Positions 1 through 10,700 of a stretch of 64,000 nt of DNA are shown here, in pieces. Numbering within the stretch: the first letter of the stretch is position 1; every line of letters begins with the position of its first letter. Position numbers and translations under genes: made by a program. The DNA comes from Caprella mutica (Eukaryota > Arthropoda > Malacostraca > Amphipoda > Caprellidae). Location of the stretch: NCBI GenBank assembly GCA_947561585.1, contig CANNZV010001873.1, positions 60,811 to 124,810 of the forward strand, in the 5' to 3' direction. The notes under the pieces were generated by a model. That model made no database searches and was not told where the DNA came from. It saw only the letters and a list, made by a program, of their open reading frames with translations.

Positions 1-599
1 TCATGTTTTAGTTAGCTCGAAATATTATGGTACCTGTCTGTCTGATTTTCTACTGATTCTTAAGATAAGAAGAAAAAGAATTTAAAATTTGTGGCAAATT
101 ATACCTATAGGTATAATATATATATAGGTAGTATCTAGTAGGTACTATATTACAGAAAGTATCTTATACTGCTCACTCTAATCTAAAAGGCCACCATTGT
201 CTTGATATAGGCCACCATAATATTAGATGTGGGTACTACCTATGTATTTATCAAAAGTTTAGTAATTTTACGGGGAGTACAATGTTGAGGGGAGGGTGGG
301 GTGGATTACTTTGAGTTTTAGTATAAGTACATATGTATAGTTGTTCACACAGTTTCGACTCTCAGACAAACAGTAATGCTCTGGCATCCATTGAGGGAGG
401 ATGTATGATGTTATCATGTTGCCACCACCGCCATACTAGATACGATTGTTCTCAGATTTCCCACCGACAAAAGGTCTTAGCAGTTATCTTGAAACAAATA
501 TTCCACCGACTTTGTTGGAATATTAGGCCCATCAACCTCAAAATTCCACCGACAAGTCGGTGGAATTTACCACTAAATACAGACTGGGTATCCACCAAG
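1..599. repeat. Repeat-rich intergenic DNA, no gene seen
   Basis: No open frame here looks like a protein. From about 450 to 590 there are fragments of the family that contains the words TTCCACCGAC and GTCGGTGG and ends in CAGACTGG. The same family recurs at 3519-3760, 4150-4375, 27180-27420 and 33010-33240. The rest is unique-looking AT-rich sequence. Confidence 0.5.
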
Positions 600-753
600 C
601 CACTCTGGAAAAAGAGGTCTTTTCAGATGGATTAATCTCTCTGTTGGAGTTTAGCAAACCTTGAAAACAGTAATAAATTAATGGGAACTGTATAATCGCG
701 CAGCATTTAGCCTCCAAAATTCATCTGTTAGCCTAAGGTATTTTCCAGAGTGG
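600..753. mobile_element. hAT-like MITE, CCACTCTGG family, copy 1
   Basis: A 154-bp element begins CCACTCTGGAAAA and ends TTTTCCAGAGTGG, so its ends are inverted repeats. It is flanked on both sides by the same 8 bp, CCACCAAG (592-599 and 754-761). It has no coding capacity. An 8-bp target-site duplication is typical of hAT transposons, so I infer mobilisation by a hAT transposase encoded elsewhere. A second copy with its own 8-bp duplication is at 32839-33002. The insertion falls in the left end of the longer CCAAGTA-type element that follows. Confidence 0.85.
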
Positions 754-1312
754 CCACCAAGTAAAATAGTACCTACCCTACTCGGCTACGGAGTACGGAC
801 CTACCTATGTGCCTATGTCTCATAAACTCGCCATTTGTCTCTCCAGCTCTCCCAGTTTGTATTTGGTGCACTGAACTCCTCTGACTTTTTCAAAAATCTG
901 AGAATTAGCTGCCAACATTTTTCATCAATTTGTCTAGTCCTCCAACATTTGTACAGTTTCTCCAAAAATTAATGGTAGTAATATTAAATAGGATTTAATA
1001 GCTAAATATCCTCCGACATTGCAGGAATTTCATTATTAGAGAAATTGAATATCTCCCGACATATCTTTGGAATTTACCACCAAATACAATCTGGCTGAGC
1101 TCTCTCCAAAATTCAACAAATTCTCTCCAAAATGATCAAATTGAAATTATTAATTATCATTAATTCTCTCCAAAAATAACATTGTAGCATAGGAGAAAAA
1201 TAGATAAAACTCACCATAGGCCTATTTGCAATTGAAGGGCTCAAAATAATTTTCACAAACTCTCCATTAAAATGACGAGTTTGGACATGCTTTATAAGTT
1301 TATTACTTAGGG
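754..1312. mobile_element. CCAAGTA-family MITE, diverged and interrupted copy
   Basis: The sequence carries the signature words of the family seen cleanly at 25759-26218: TCATAAACTCGCCATTTG, repeated CTCTCCAAAA motifs and GTTTGGACATGCTTTA near the right end. The left end is interrupted by the MITE at 600-753, since CCAAG lies in its target-site duplication. Internal segments are rearranged, so the ends are approximate. It is non-coding. Confidence 0.6.
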
Positions 1313-2015
1313 GATCCATGTTTTAACCCGCGCACGCATGGGCAACACCTGAAATAGTGAAATTTGACTCAAAAACAGGATTTACCGTACAGCTAACCAC
1401 ACATTCATTTGGATAGGTAAAGGTGTCATTCAAATGTTATTCGAAAGGGAAAAGGTTGTTCTTCATTCTGCAACAAACAGAATTTCTAAAAGTTTGACCA
1501 AATTTGCGAAACAATGGCCCAAATTCAGTAGATTTTTGAATAAAATATGTTTTGGATAACATGTGTCATTTTTTTCTATGATACTTTCAAGATATTTCAT
1601 GATGTATTTAGATAGAATTTTTTATGCTTAATCTGACTGTATCTTCCTTTTTCCTCTAACTCTAATAATTCAGAAATTATGAGGAATTTTCTGGAAAAAC
1701 AGTACAAACTGTCTACTTAGGTACACTGTACACAGCTAGCGTGTGCAGGCACACACACCTCACCCGTAACTTTAGCACACAGATTTATCATGCGCAGCTA
1801 ACTAAACCTATTCTCCCGAGTTACTCCTTACCCTCAACTTCCACCCCTATTTGACCCACATCATTAGATAAAGCTCACGGAGACGCAAATTTTGATGTAA
1901 GGCAACCCATAAAGCAACATTTCCATTTTTGCTGTCTACCTAGGTACCCAAAAGTTGTGTACGGGTTAAAGTGTGGCAGGAAAGCCGCCAGTTTAGTAAG
2001 AGAGTGGACTGGATC
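1313..2015. other. Intergenic DNA, nothing recognised
   Basis: No coding exon, RNA gene or clear repeat boundary is visible in this stretch. It contains an AC-rich patch near 1745-1765. The sequence immediately before 2016 supplies the target site of the next MITE. Confidence 0.4.
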
Positions 2016-2156
2016 CCAGTCTGAAAAGTACAGCAGGATTTGTGAATTAATCCTGCGCCCAAATCCTATTTTCGGTTTTCCCATGTTATTTGCTGCGCCC
2101 AAATCCCAATTTCTGTAAAAAATCCTTGGTCTGAGGAGACCTTCTTTTCAGACTGG
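2016..2156. mobile_element. hAT-like MITE, CCAGTCTGAAAAG family, copy 1
   Basis: A 141-bp non-coding element has inverted ends CCAGTCTGAAAAG and CTTTTCAGACTGG. The 8 bp ACTGGATC is directly repeated on both sides (2008-2015 and 2157-2164). A second copy at 27636-27779 shares internal words such as CAGGATTTGTG and GAGGAGACCTTCTTTTC and has a different 8-bp duplication. Mobilisation by a hAT transposase is inferred. Confidence 0.87.
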
Positions 2157-2433
2157 ACTGGATCCCATGTTAAAGAGTATGTCAGTTAAAGCCAATTAAT
2201 TGGCTTAGATTTCAAAAGGTCAAAACTCAGATATGTCTAATTGACTTTAAATTTTGAATTAATTTTTATGTTCATTGTTCCCATGTTAATTTTGGCTTGA
2301 AATCTATAAAAATTTAGCCAAATTGGCTTGGCTCAGAATTTTTGTGAAATTTTGGCTTAAAAATTGGCTTACAATATTCCAGCCTCTGAAACATGGAGTA
2401 GTGAGTGGATCCAGGTCACCACATTTAAGATAC

Positions 2434-3306
2434 TTTAAGGACACTGCCCCCCGAAGAAATCTCAAAATTTTATCTTTTTTTTTTTATTGTGTAAATAGTT
2501 GCTTTATAACCTTCTTATAGTGTGTGCAAAATATCAGAAGTCTCGTATAACTCTAACCCCCTGGGGAGAGGGAGAAAGGGAAAAGTGGGCCGGGGGGTAG
2601 GGAGTCAATATGTACTCTAAAAACCATCTCTCAGCCAATTATAATTCGTAATAATTAATTATATCGCTATATCTGGTATCTAACATACCCGTGTACCACG
2701 CACACACCAATGAATCCAAAGAGAGATTAGCCAGTTGCCCCTAAACCTTCGAAGTGGAAGGACGCTGCGTGTCAGATCATCAAACTTTGAAAGGAAATTC
2801 CTACTAATTTTGATAGCTACAAATCTTGTAATTCAAAAGATCCCACCTGCTTTTTGGTTGAAGCTAGAGCATTGCGGTTTTTTGCATTCGATAGTCCATA
2901 ATGATTTTCTTCAATTTTTGATTTTCGAATTTGTTGTAGAAAATTTTTTCCAACAAAAAATTATTTTCAAAATTTTTGGTTTACTTTTTATGAAAAAGTC
3001 AAAATTTAGAAAACCCATCCGAAAATCAAAAATCGAAGAAAATCATATTGTAGATATCAGTATGGAGAATCGAATGCAAAAAACTGCAATGCTCTAGCTT
3101 CAACCAAAAAACAGGTGGGTTTTTTTTTTAAAATGGTTCGAAATTTGTTCGAAATTCGAATAACTCGTTTTCTATGGGTCTAATCGAAAAAATGTCAAGA
3201 ACAAAAACGATAGATAATTCAATTTTATATATACATACAAGGTTTCAGAACCATAACTTCAATAATAAATTTTTTTCAAAATTTTGGGGGCAGTCCCCTT
3301 AAAGTA
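2434..3306. mobile_element. Non-autonomous TIR element with a large internal palindrome
   Basis: The ends are inverted: CTTTAAGGACACTGCCCCC on the left, and on the right the complement of CTTTAAGGGGACTGCCCCC. Inside, the segment at about 2848-2900 (CACCTGCTTTTTGGTTGAAG and onward) is repeated in inverted orientation at about 3063-3118, so the core can fold into a long hairpin. The open frame at 2735-3097 is only the translation of this palindrome and resembles no known protein. The superfamily is not determined. Confidence 0.7.
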
Positions 3307-3366
3307 GAAATTTGGCTTCCTAGTGAAGATTTTAAGCTTAAAAACATCCTTATGATTCATGCCTGC

Positions 3367-3510
3367 CCAGACTGCAGGAACTGGTAAAGTGTTCTCCAAG
3401 GAATCTTCTATTTTGACTTCTGTTCTCAGTAAAATACATATAAATATAGGAATTAATTAAGGATTGTTCGCACAGAAAATGTTAAAAATGTCCCATATTC
3501 TGCAAACTGG
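3367..3510. mobile_element. hAT-like MITE, CCAGACTGCAG family, copy 1
   Basis: A 144-bp element runs from CCAGACTGCAGG to TCTGCAAACTGG and is flanked by the 8-bp direct repeat ATGCCTGC (3359-3366 and 3511-3518). It is the inverted-orientation relative of the copy at 26881-27024. A third copy, split by piggyBac, surrounds 27978-30221. It is non-coding. Confidence 0.87.
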
Positions 3511-3518
3511 ATGCCTGC

Positions 3519-4973
3519 CAGTTTGTATTTCATGGTATATTCCACTTACATGTCGGTGGAATTTTTTCCCCTCTGAAAATAATATTCTGGCAAAGTCAGT
3601 GGATTTTTAGCTATTTATTCCTGTGTTATGTTAATATTAATTTTTGGTGGATAAGTTAGGAAAATGTTGGTGGATCAGCCAAATTACTGGAAATTTATGG
3701 TGGATTTTTTCAGCTTTTTGAAAAAGTCAGTGGGATTTTGTGCACCAAATACAGACTGGCATGGCCATGCCTGATGCATTTATATCTCTTGAGACTATTT
3801 TAGGAGTGATTTACTTGTTATATTACTTATATACAGGTTTTCCAACTTATTTAACTCTTCAAAAGTTGCCCACCAGACTGTATTTCATGGTAAATTCCCA
3901 GTCTGCAGAATATCATAATATGGTACATTTTTCCAAGACTCTCTGCGGGAGTTTTTGATTGAATTTTAGAAATTGGAGATCTCTGCGAGAGATCTTGAAT
4001 TAATTCCTATGTTACCATTAATTTAGCTGCGGTAGATTTTGAATTAACTCCTATGTTACCATTAATTTAGCTGTGGGAGATTCTGAATCTGCTGCTGAGA
4101 GTCAGAGAGTCAAATTAAAGTCTCTGTGGGAGAAGAGACACATTCTGCAGACTGGGTAAATTCCACCGACTTTTCAGTGGAATTTTTCTCCATTAAAATA
4201 ATATTCTGGCAAAATCGGTGGATTTTTAGCTAATTATTCTTTTGTTAGATATTGTTACCATTAATTTTCGGTGGTAAAATTGGGAAAATGTTGGTGGATC
4301 AGCCAAATTATTGGAAATTTATGGTGGATTTTTTCAGCTTTTTCTAAGTCATTTGAATTTTGTGCACCAAATACAGACTGGGTCGCCAATATACTGGCGA
4401 GTCGGCGACTTTGTCCATACTTTAAAACATGGTGGGGGATGTTCGGCAAAGAGGACTCGAGGTGTCGAGGAGATGTCTGTCGCCGCAACCATCGATCGAT
4501 TGCTGCGCGTTTGAAGGATATGATTTTTTAGTTTGGATATCAAATTGACACATTTTATCAGGTATATCAACCAATTATCGATAGCGCAACCATCGATCGA
4601 TTTCTGCGCGTTTGAATGATACAGTCTGAAAAGTAGAGCAGGATATTGTCAGTGATGTCATCAAAGATCTTTGGAGACGTTTTTTGAGCGAAAATATAAC
4701 TTTGCAAGATCTTGGTGACAATTTTCTAATTAATTCCCATAGGCATTATTTACATGTAATTATTGGAGCATTTTAGAAAATTCTGGTCATTTTGGTGACA
4801 AATTCAGATTTGAAAATCTTTGGAGACAAATTTTTACAAAAATTAAATCTTGGGAGACAGATTTGCCACACTTTGCAGACTGGCCGTCAAGCCATGCCAG
4901 TCAGCAGAATATGGAAAGCTTCCCGCATATATATTAACTGTTTAATGATTTATTCTGCAGTTGCTCCATCAAT
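3519..4973. repeat. Mosaic of CAGTCTG-ended repeat fragments
   Basis: Several blocks begin or end with CCAGTCTG or CAGACTGG. They repeat internal phrases found again at 26660-27620, such as CTGCGGGAGTTTTTGATTG, GGTGGATTTTTAGCTA and ATCGATCGATT. I read this as overlapping and nested copies of related short elements. Individual boundaries cannot be resolved by eye. The small open frames here are not gene-like. Confidence 0.6.
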
Positions 4974-6159
4974 TAGTGATGGGACGAATAATCGGAGAAT
5001 CTGAGTTTTTCTCGGAATCGGAGTACCAAAATTTTAGGGCGATTCCGATACCTAAAACGATTATTTGTGTATTAAATGTAACATGGTAATACGAATATAT
5101 GTCCTGTAAAACTTAAATTGTAGTGTATGTAATACTCCCTAACAAGTTAGTAAGTAGTTGAATAATATCTTTTACTGTATTTTCAATTAAATTAAATATG
5201 TTCCAGACTTCCAATAGTCTTAACTATCAACATAATTTAGGTTTTTATTTAATATTATTTACATTAAAGGTCCGGGGTCTCCTCCAAGCAATTTTTTATG
5301 ATATAAATCAATGAGGCTAATGCTTCTAATAATTTTACTGCAAATCCCTTGAAATTTGAAGGCATATTTATAGCTAATTTTATATGAGTTTAAAGATTTT
5401 TTATAATCAAAACATTACAAACAAATTTTACTTCCGACTTGCTAATTTTCAGTCAGAAGAAAAAGAATGTAGCTACACCGTTTGTTTTGAATGCCAACTG
5501 GGTAGGTATTATCAATTCACTTTTAAATATTACAGTGAAGGTACAAAATTGGAGAAACTTATTATAGAAACGTTTTTATACTTCAAGAAACCAATATAAA
5601 TCTTTAATAAAGACCGAACATGCATTTTTTGTTCATAAAATTCAAATTGGAAATCGAAACAAAGAGTGTACAATCACTTTCTTCAGCATCAGATTGGTGT
5701 TTCGTACAATTGTTGCACATTAAGAAAATATTAAAAACTTTAAGAGCATATAGAATAATAGAAAAATATATACTGAATTTAATTTTAAGCGGTTTGCAGA
5801 TTAATGATCCTAGACCTTAGTTCTGCAATATTATTTAATAAACTCATTTTTTTCTGGAGCCTGGAAAGGACCTTTAATGATTACTCAATAAAATGAAAAC
5901 TTATGTGTTAAAACAGTTTCAATAAAACCTATATGGCTTTACCATATAGCTAGCTAAGTTTCAGCCTACTTGTAAACACTACTGTAAAAATTAATTTATG
6001 GAGTTATTAATATATTTAATATGGTACTTGGTAAGGTACAATTAGGTAGCTAAATATCTAGCCCAATGAAAATATAATCAGGTATCGGTAATCGTTACAT
6101 TTGGATAAAATCGGAATCGTATCGGAATCGTTAAAAATCTTGGTATCGTCCCATCACTA
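4974..6159. mobile_element. hAT-type element with TAGTGATGGG ends, 1.19 kb
   Basis: The left end is TAGTGATGGGACGA and the right end is TCGTCCCATCACTA. Both sides carry the identical 8-bp flank CCATCAAT (4966-4973 and 6160-6167). TAGTGATGGG-like termini together with an 8-bp duplication are a good fit to the hAT superfamily. There is no long transposase frame, only 60-70-codon frames that I do not recognise, so this is a deletion derivative or MITE. A second TIR element (5262-5879) appears nested inside it. Confidence 0.85.
5262..5879. mobile_element. Nested TIR element, CATTAAAGGTCC ends
   Basis: Inverted ends CATTAAAGGTCC and GGACCTTTAATG bracket about 620 bp inside the 4974-6159 hAT element. 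They are followed inward by the similar words GGGGTCTCC and GGAGCC. The two small open frames (5384-5599 and 5620-5820) have no family I recognise. The target-site duplication is not clear, so the superfamily is unknown. Confidence 0.6.
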
Positions 6160-6167
6160 CCATCAAT

Positions 6168-7094
6168 AATAAATCATTTCTCCTGCTGAAGCATTCGTTA
6201 ATGAAGTTTAATAAGCCATTTCTCCTGCTGGAACATTCATTAATTAAGTTTAATAAACTTTCTCCCGCAAGAACATTCACCATGTTTTAAAGTATGGAAA
6301 AAGTCGCCAGTATATTGGCGACTTTTGAGGGGTTGAATAAGTTGAAAAAAATGTAAATAACAAGTAAATCACTCCCAAAATAGTCTCAAGAGATGCACAT
6401 CATCACATGCATCAGACATAAAGCTAAATGATGTTTCCAAGTATAATAAGTTCACTAGGAAGTCAAATTTCTCCTTTAAAGTATTTTAAATGTGGCGAAC
6501 TGGATCCATTCTATCACTAAATTGGCAACTTTCCTGCCAGACTTTGAAACATGGAGTATTTATTAATTAAGTTTAATTAACCAGTTCTCCTACAGGAACA
6601 TTCATTAATTAAGTTTAATAAAACTTTTTAGTTCTTAAAAGTCTAAATTTCAATCAAAAACTCATACAGAGATTCTTGGAAAAATATTCCATTTTTTGTA
6701 GTCTGGACAGACAAGGTAGGATGAATTCAATTTCCCATGAAATACAGGCTGGATGCTATCATGCTACAGGCCTGCAATGTTATTTTGAAGAGAATTAATA
6801 ATAATTTGATCATTTTGGAGAGAAATTTAATTTCTTTTGGTTTTAGAGATAGCTGGGGAGACGTGGTCAGGGAGCAAATGAAGAATTTGTAAGCCATTAT
6901 GCCTAACTCTTTTACTTAGAAAGTCAGTGAATTTTGTATATTATTTGAATTAATTGAATGGCATAATAAATGCTGAATAATTAGCTCCATCACAGCCATA
7001 TCATCACTTGAAACATGTTTGTGAATATTTATTTCTTCCCATCAATGAATATTTTGAAATAAACCTAAATTAATTTTATTTAGTTTTTTTTCAG
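6168..7094. repeat. Repeat fragments upstream of APC11
   Basis: The phrase CATTTCTCCTGCTG and its relatives recur every 50-60 bp around 6170-6280 and 6570-6630. CATGTTTTAAAGTATGG with TATTGGCGACTTT matches, in inverted form, the sequence near 4380-4440. From about 6860 to 7094 the DNA looks unique and probably contains the APC11 promoter. No promoter motif is recognisable. Confidence 0.45.
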
Positions 7095-7123
7095 ACTATC
7101 ATGCAGTTTTTCCTAAATTAAAA

Positions 7124-7399
7124 ATGAAAGTTAAAATAAAACGTTGGACAGGTGTAGCATCTTGGAAGTATAACATTGACTACGACAACTGTGGCATTTG
7201 CCGACAACCTTTCCACGGTTGCTGTCCCGACTGTAAATGGCCTGGAGAGGTGTGTCCTGTAGTTTGGGGAGAGTGCACTCACTGCTTCCACATCCACTGC
7301 ATCAATAAGTGGCTGAAAGCTGCTGAATCGCGTGAACAGTGTCCTCTTTGTCGCCAGAAGTGGAGGTTTGAATTTAGCTTTAGTATGCTAACTTGCTAA
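7124..7399 (+). CDS. ANAPC11: APC11, anaphase-promoting complex subunit 11 (RING-H2)
   Basis: This is the RING-H2 subunit that pairs with the APC2 cullin and recruits ubiquitin-loaded E2 in the anaphase-promoting complex, a nuclear and cytosolic cell-cycle E3 ligase. The protein opens MKVKIKRWTGVASW. Its zinc ligands fit the family: CGIC at residues 24-27, CCPDC near 33-37, HCFHIHC near 53-59 and CPLCRQKW near 75-82. The 5' side has a strong acceptor (TTTTTTTTCAG, ending 7094) 29 bp before the ATG and a six-codon upstream ORF at 7101. The frame runs to a stop after 91 residues, but the family is usually about 84. A donor-like GAG/GTTTGA at 7365-7366, spliced to the acceptor at 7663, would instead end the protein in WRYA after 83 residues. 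DHX34 begins 0.3 kb downstream on the same strand. The identity is secure; the last residues are not. Confidence 0.95.
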   Translation: MKVKIKRWTGVASWKYNIDYDNCGICRQPFHGCCPDCKWPGEVCPVVWGECTHCFHIHCINKWLKAAESREQCPLCRQKWRFEFSFSMLTC

Positions 7400-7590
7400 C
7401 TAGGGTCAATTTTGTTCAACTCAGTTTTCTAGTGCTAAACACAACCCCCATAGCTGATGTTATAGCTACTTCACTATTAAAAAAAAGGCAGAGGCTTCAC
7501 TAGTCAGTTGAATTGACTTCAAAATTGTTAATTTTATTTAATAGCTAGCTGTTTTTATTGAAGTTATTGCTACTAGAAATTTGTTGAATT

Positions 7591-7596
7591 AATAAA
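7591..7596 (+). terminator. Polyadenylation signal AATAAA after APC11
   Basis: An AATAAA hexamer lies about 190 bp after the APC11 stop and about 70 bp before the splice acceptor that precedes DHX34. It could end the APC11 mRNA in an operon-like arrangement. Function is inferred from position only. Confidence 0.5.
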
Positions 7597-7647
7597 TCTG
7601 AAATTATTTTGAATCTCATTACCTATTTTAAAGATTTACCATGTTTC

Positions 7648-7663
7648 TTTCTCTTTCTTTCAG
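7648..7663 (+). promoter_or_regulatory. Strong splice acceptor just upstream of the DHX34 ATG
   Basis: The pyrimidine tract TTTCTCTTTCTTTCAG ends at 7663, and the DHX34 ATG follows 37 bp later. It could be the acceptor of a cis-spliced 5' UTR intron, of an APC11 terminal intron, or of a spliced-leader trans-splicing event. The sequence alone cannot tell these apart. Confidence 0.65.
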
Positions 7664-7700
7664 ATATGCATAAATATTGATTATTATAATAGAAGCTAAA

Positions 7701-10700
7701 ATGATACGATACAATAGACATCACACAAGCAGCAGTGAAGATGAAAGCACTCATCATAATTCTAAACATAGTAGAAAGAAATTAGACCATAAGAGCAAAC
7801 GTAGGCACAAAGAAAAGAAGGATAAGAAGAGAAAAAGAAGTAGACTATCATCTTCCAGAGAACATTCTAGGCATAAATCAGATGAAGATAAACACAGTGG
7901 AAATGAGAAAAGAAAACGTAAGACAGATGTTGGGTGTTCAAAGGATATTGCTGACAATATCAATAGTTCAGTTAGTCGCTATAAAGATAAAAGTAGGGAT
8001 AAATATTTAAATGAAAAGATTGACAATAAGTATGATCTTGATGAGAATCCATCAAGACGTGATAAGGGTTATCACAGCCCTGATAGTTCTGATGATTCAG
8101 AGCAAGAGATTATGTTTGACTGGGTGAACTACAAGAGCGAATTGAATATTTTATTCTTTCAAGATAGGGACTTCATCAAAAGAGGCACTGAAGAGTACAG
8201 TGATTTTTGGAAATTTTTGAAAAAGTACCAAGCTGTGCAAAAACAGAAGACTCTTAAGAATTTGGTTAGTAAATCTCAAAAGAAAGGAAAGGTCAAATCT
8301 AGTTCTAGTGAAAGTGTTTTGGGTTTACCCGCTAAATTCAATAACAGATACTTCATCAGTTTTGCCATTCGAGGAGAATCTATTAGTTCCCTTCAAAACA
8401 GATTGCCTCCTAGAGATTTTGACGATGATAGTCAAAACAGACTCTCAAAGAAAAGAATCGAGGAGTTCAAGTCCATTATTCTCCTGTATCTGAATTTCAA
8501 TCAAAAGAAAAACTTTGAAAAACTCAAGAAGCTGAGGAGTTTTCAAAATGATTTACCCATAGCCCAGTATAAAGAGAACATTGTAAACACTCTGAAGGAT
8601 AACAGTATTGTGTTAATTGCTGGTGATACAGGATGTGGTAAATCTACACAGGTTCCTCAGTATCTCATGCATGCTGGTTATTCCAACATTGCTTGCACTC
8701 AACCAAGAAGAATAGCTTGCATATCTCTCTCAAAACGTGTCGCTCATGAGACACTCAATGAATATGGATCACAAGTTGGCTATCAAATCCGATTTGAAAA
8801 GAGAAAAACGGATCATACTAGGATATTGTTCCTAACAGAGGGATTGCTCTTACGGCAAGTGAGCACCGACTCTACTCTAAGCATGTACGATGTCATCATC
8901 CTAGATGAAATCCATGAACGGCATCTCCACACTGACTTCCTTCTTGGTGTCATTAAATGCTTACTGCTACATAGAAAAGACATAAAAATCATCTGCATGT
9001 CTGCAACAATCAATATCGAATTGTTCAGTAATTACTTTTTGGGCAAGGCACCAGTGATTCAAGTTCCCGGTCGGCTCTACCCTATCAAACTGCAATATTT
9101 TCCGATTCCTGTACTCGAGGAGACCACCAAGAGTGATAAGCTCAACCCAGCTCCATTCATCAGGATATTGCAGTTGATAGATAACAAATATAAAGAGGAT
9201 GACAGAGGTGACGTTCTAATGTTTCTCAGCGGCTTCAGCGAAATAAACACTGTGACGGAAGCGGCAAAGTTGTACTCCCAACAATCCAAAAAGTGGGTGA
9301 TTTTACCCCTTCACTCTAACATGTCTGTTTCTGATCAGGAGAAAGTTTTTGACGTCCCTCCAGAAGGGATAAGGAAATGCATTGTGTCAACCAACATCGC
9401 TGAGACATCCGTCACAATTGACGGGGTCAGGTTCGTTGTCGATTCCGGTAAAGTGAAGGAGATGAGCTATGACTCGGCTTGTAAGATGCAAAAACTGAAG
9501 GAGTTCTGGGTGAGTCAAGCTTCGGCAGAGCAAAGGAAGGGTCGTGCCGGGCGTACAGGTCCTGGACAGTGTTTCAGACTGTACTCTAAAGAGCAGTTTG
9601 AGAGTTTTGAGCCCTACACTACTCCAGAGATACAAAGAGTACCTTTAGATTCTCTTGTGCTGCAAATGATAGCCATGGGATTGCCTGATGTCAGACTGTT
9701 CCCTTTCATCCAGCCGCCCCCAAAGGAGAGTCTGGAGCTCTCCGTCAAGTCACTAAAGACGCAAGCTGCTATCACTGACATAGAGAGTCTCACCACCACA
9801 GGCAGACTTCTGTCTCAGTTGCCAGTTGATGTCTCCATTGGGAAAATGTTACTCATGGGATCACTTTTTCATCAGGTGAGAAAGATAAAAATAATTCAGC
9901 TATTTCCATTATAGATACCTATACAGAAAAGGGTAAGTTCCAAAATTACTGGTCAGTTTCACATCTTCAGTCATAGCTATGAGAAAAAAGATAATTACTT
10001 AGTTTCTATGATTTCTATGAATAATTAATAGCTATAGGGTAAGTTCCGAATTATCAGTCAGATGTAGTACTGACAGATAATTCGTAACTTACTCTAGTAA
10101 GGAGTAGTTACCAAAGAAATTATTAGTCTACTATTTCTAATAGCATTTACAAATTAGCTACTGTCTAAATACTAAGATAACTAATAAGTAGGGTTGTGAC
10201 AATATGCTTCATAATCATATATCATGTAAATATTATAGATGGAGAAAATTAAAGAGTATTGAATGGTTCTACACGAGCGGTATATAGTATTCAATTCCAT
10301 TTCATTTCTTCTGTGATATTCTTAAGATCTATGATTTATGAAGCGTATTGTCACAACCATTTATTATAATAGCTAATATTATATACAAATTCTAATATAA
10401 ATGGTTCTAAACCAGTGGTAGCTATATAGTATTCAATTTCATATAGTGACATTCTTTAAATCTATAATTTTAAAAGCATATTGTCACAACCCTTAGTCAT
10501 GACTAGGGCTGTGACAATATGCTCTAAAAACTATAGATCCCAAAAATATTATAGACGGAGAGAATTAAAGAGTATTGAATCGTTCTACACCAGCGGTATA
10601 TAGTATTCGATACCATTTCATTTAGTTTCGTCTATGATATTTTCGGGATCTATAATTTTAAAAGCATATTGTCACAACCCTTAGTCATGACTAACTGTAA

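Noticed and set aside
2735..3097. 120-codon plus-strand frame
   Set aside because: It lies across the palindromic core of a TIR element. The protein is Phe/Lys/Ile-rich without domain features.
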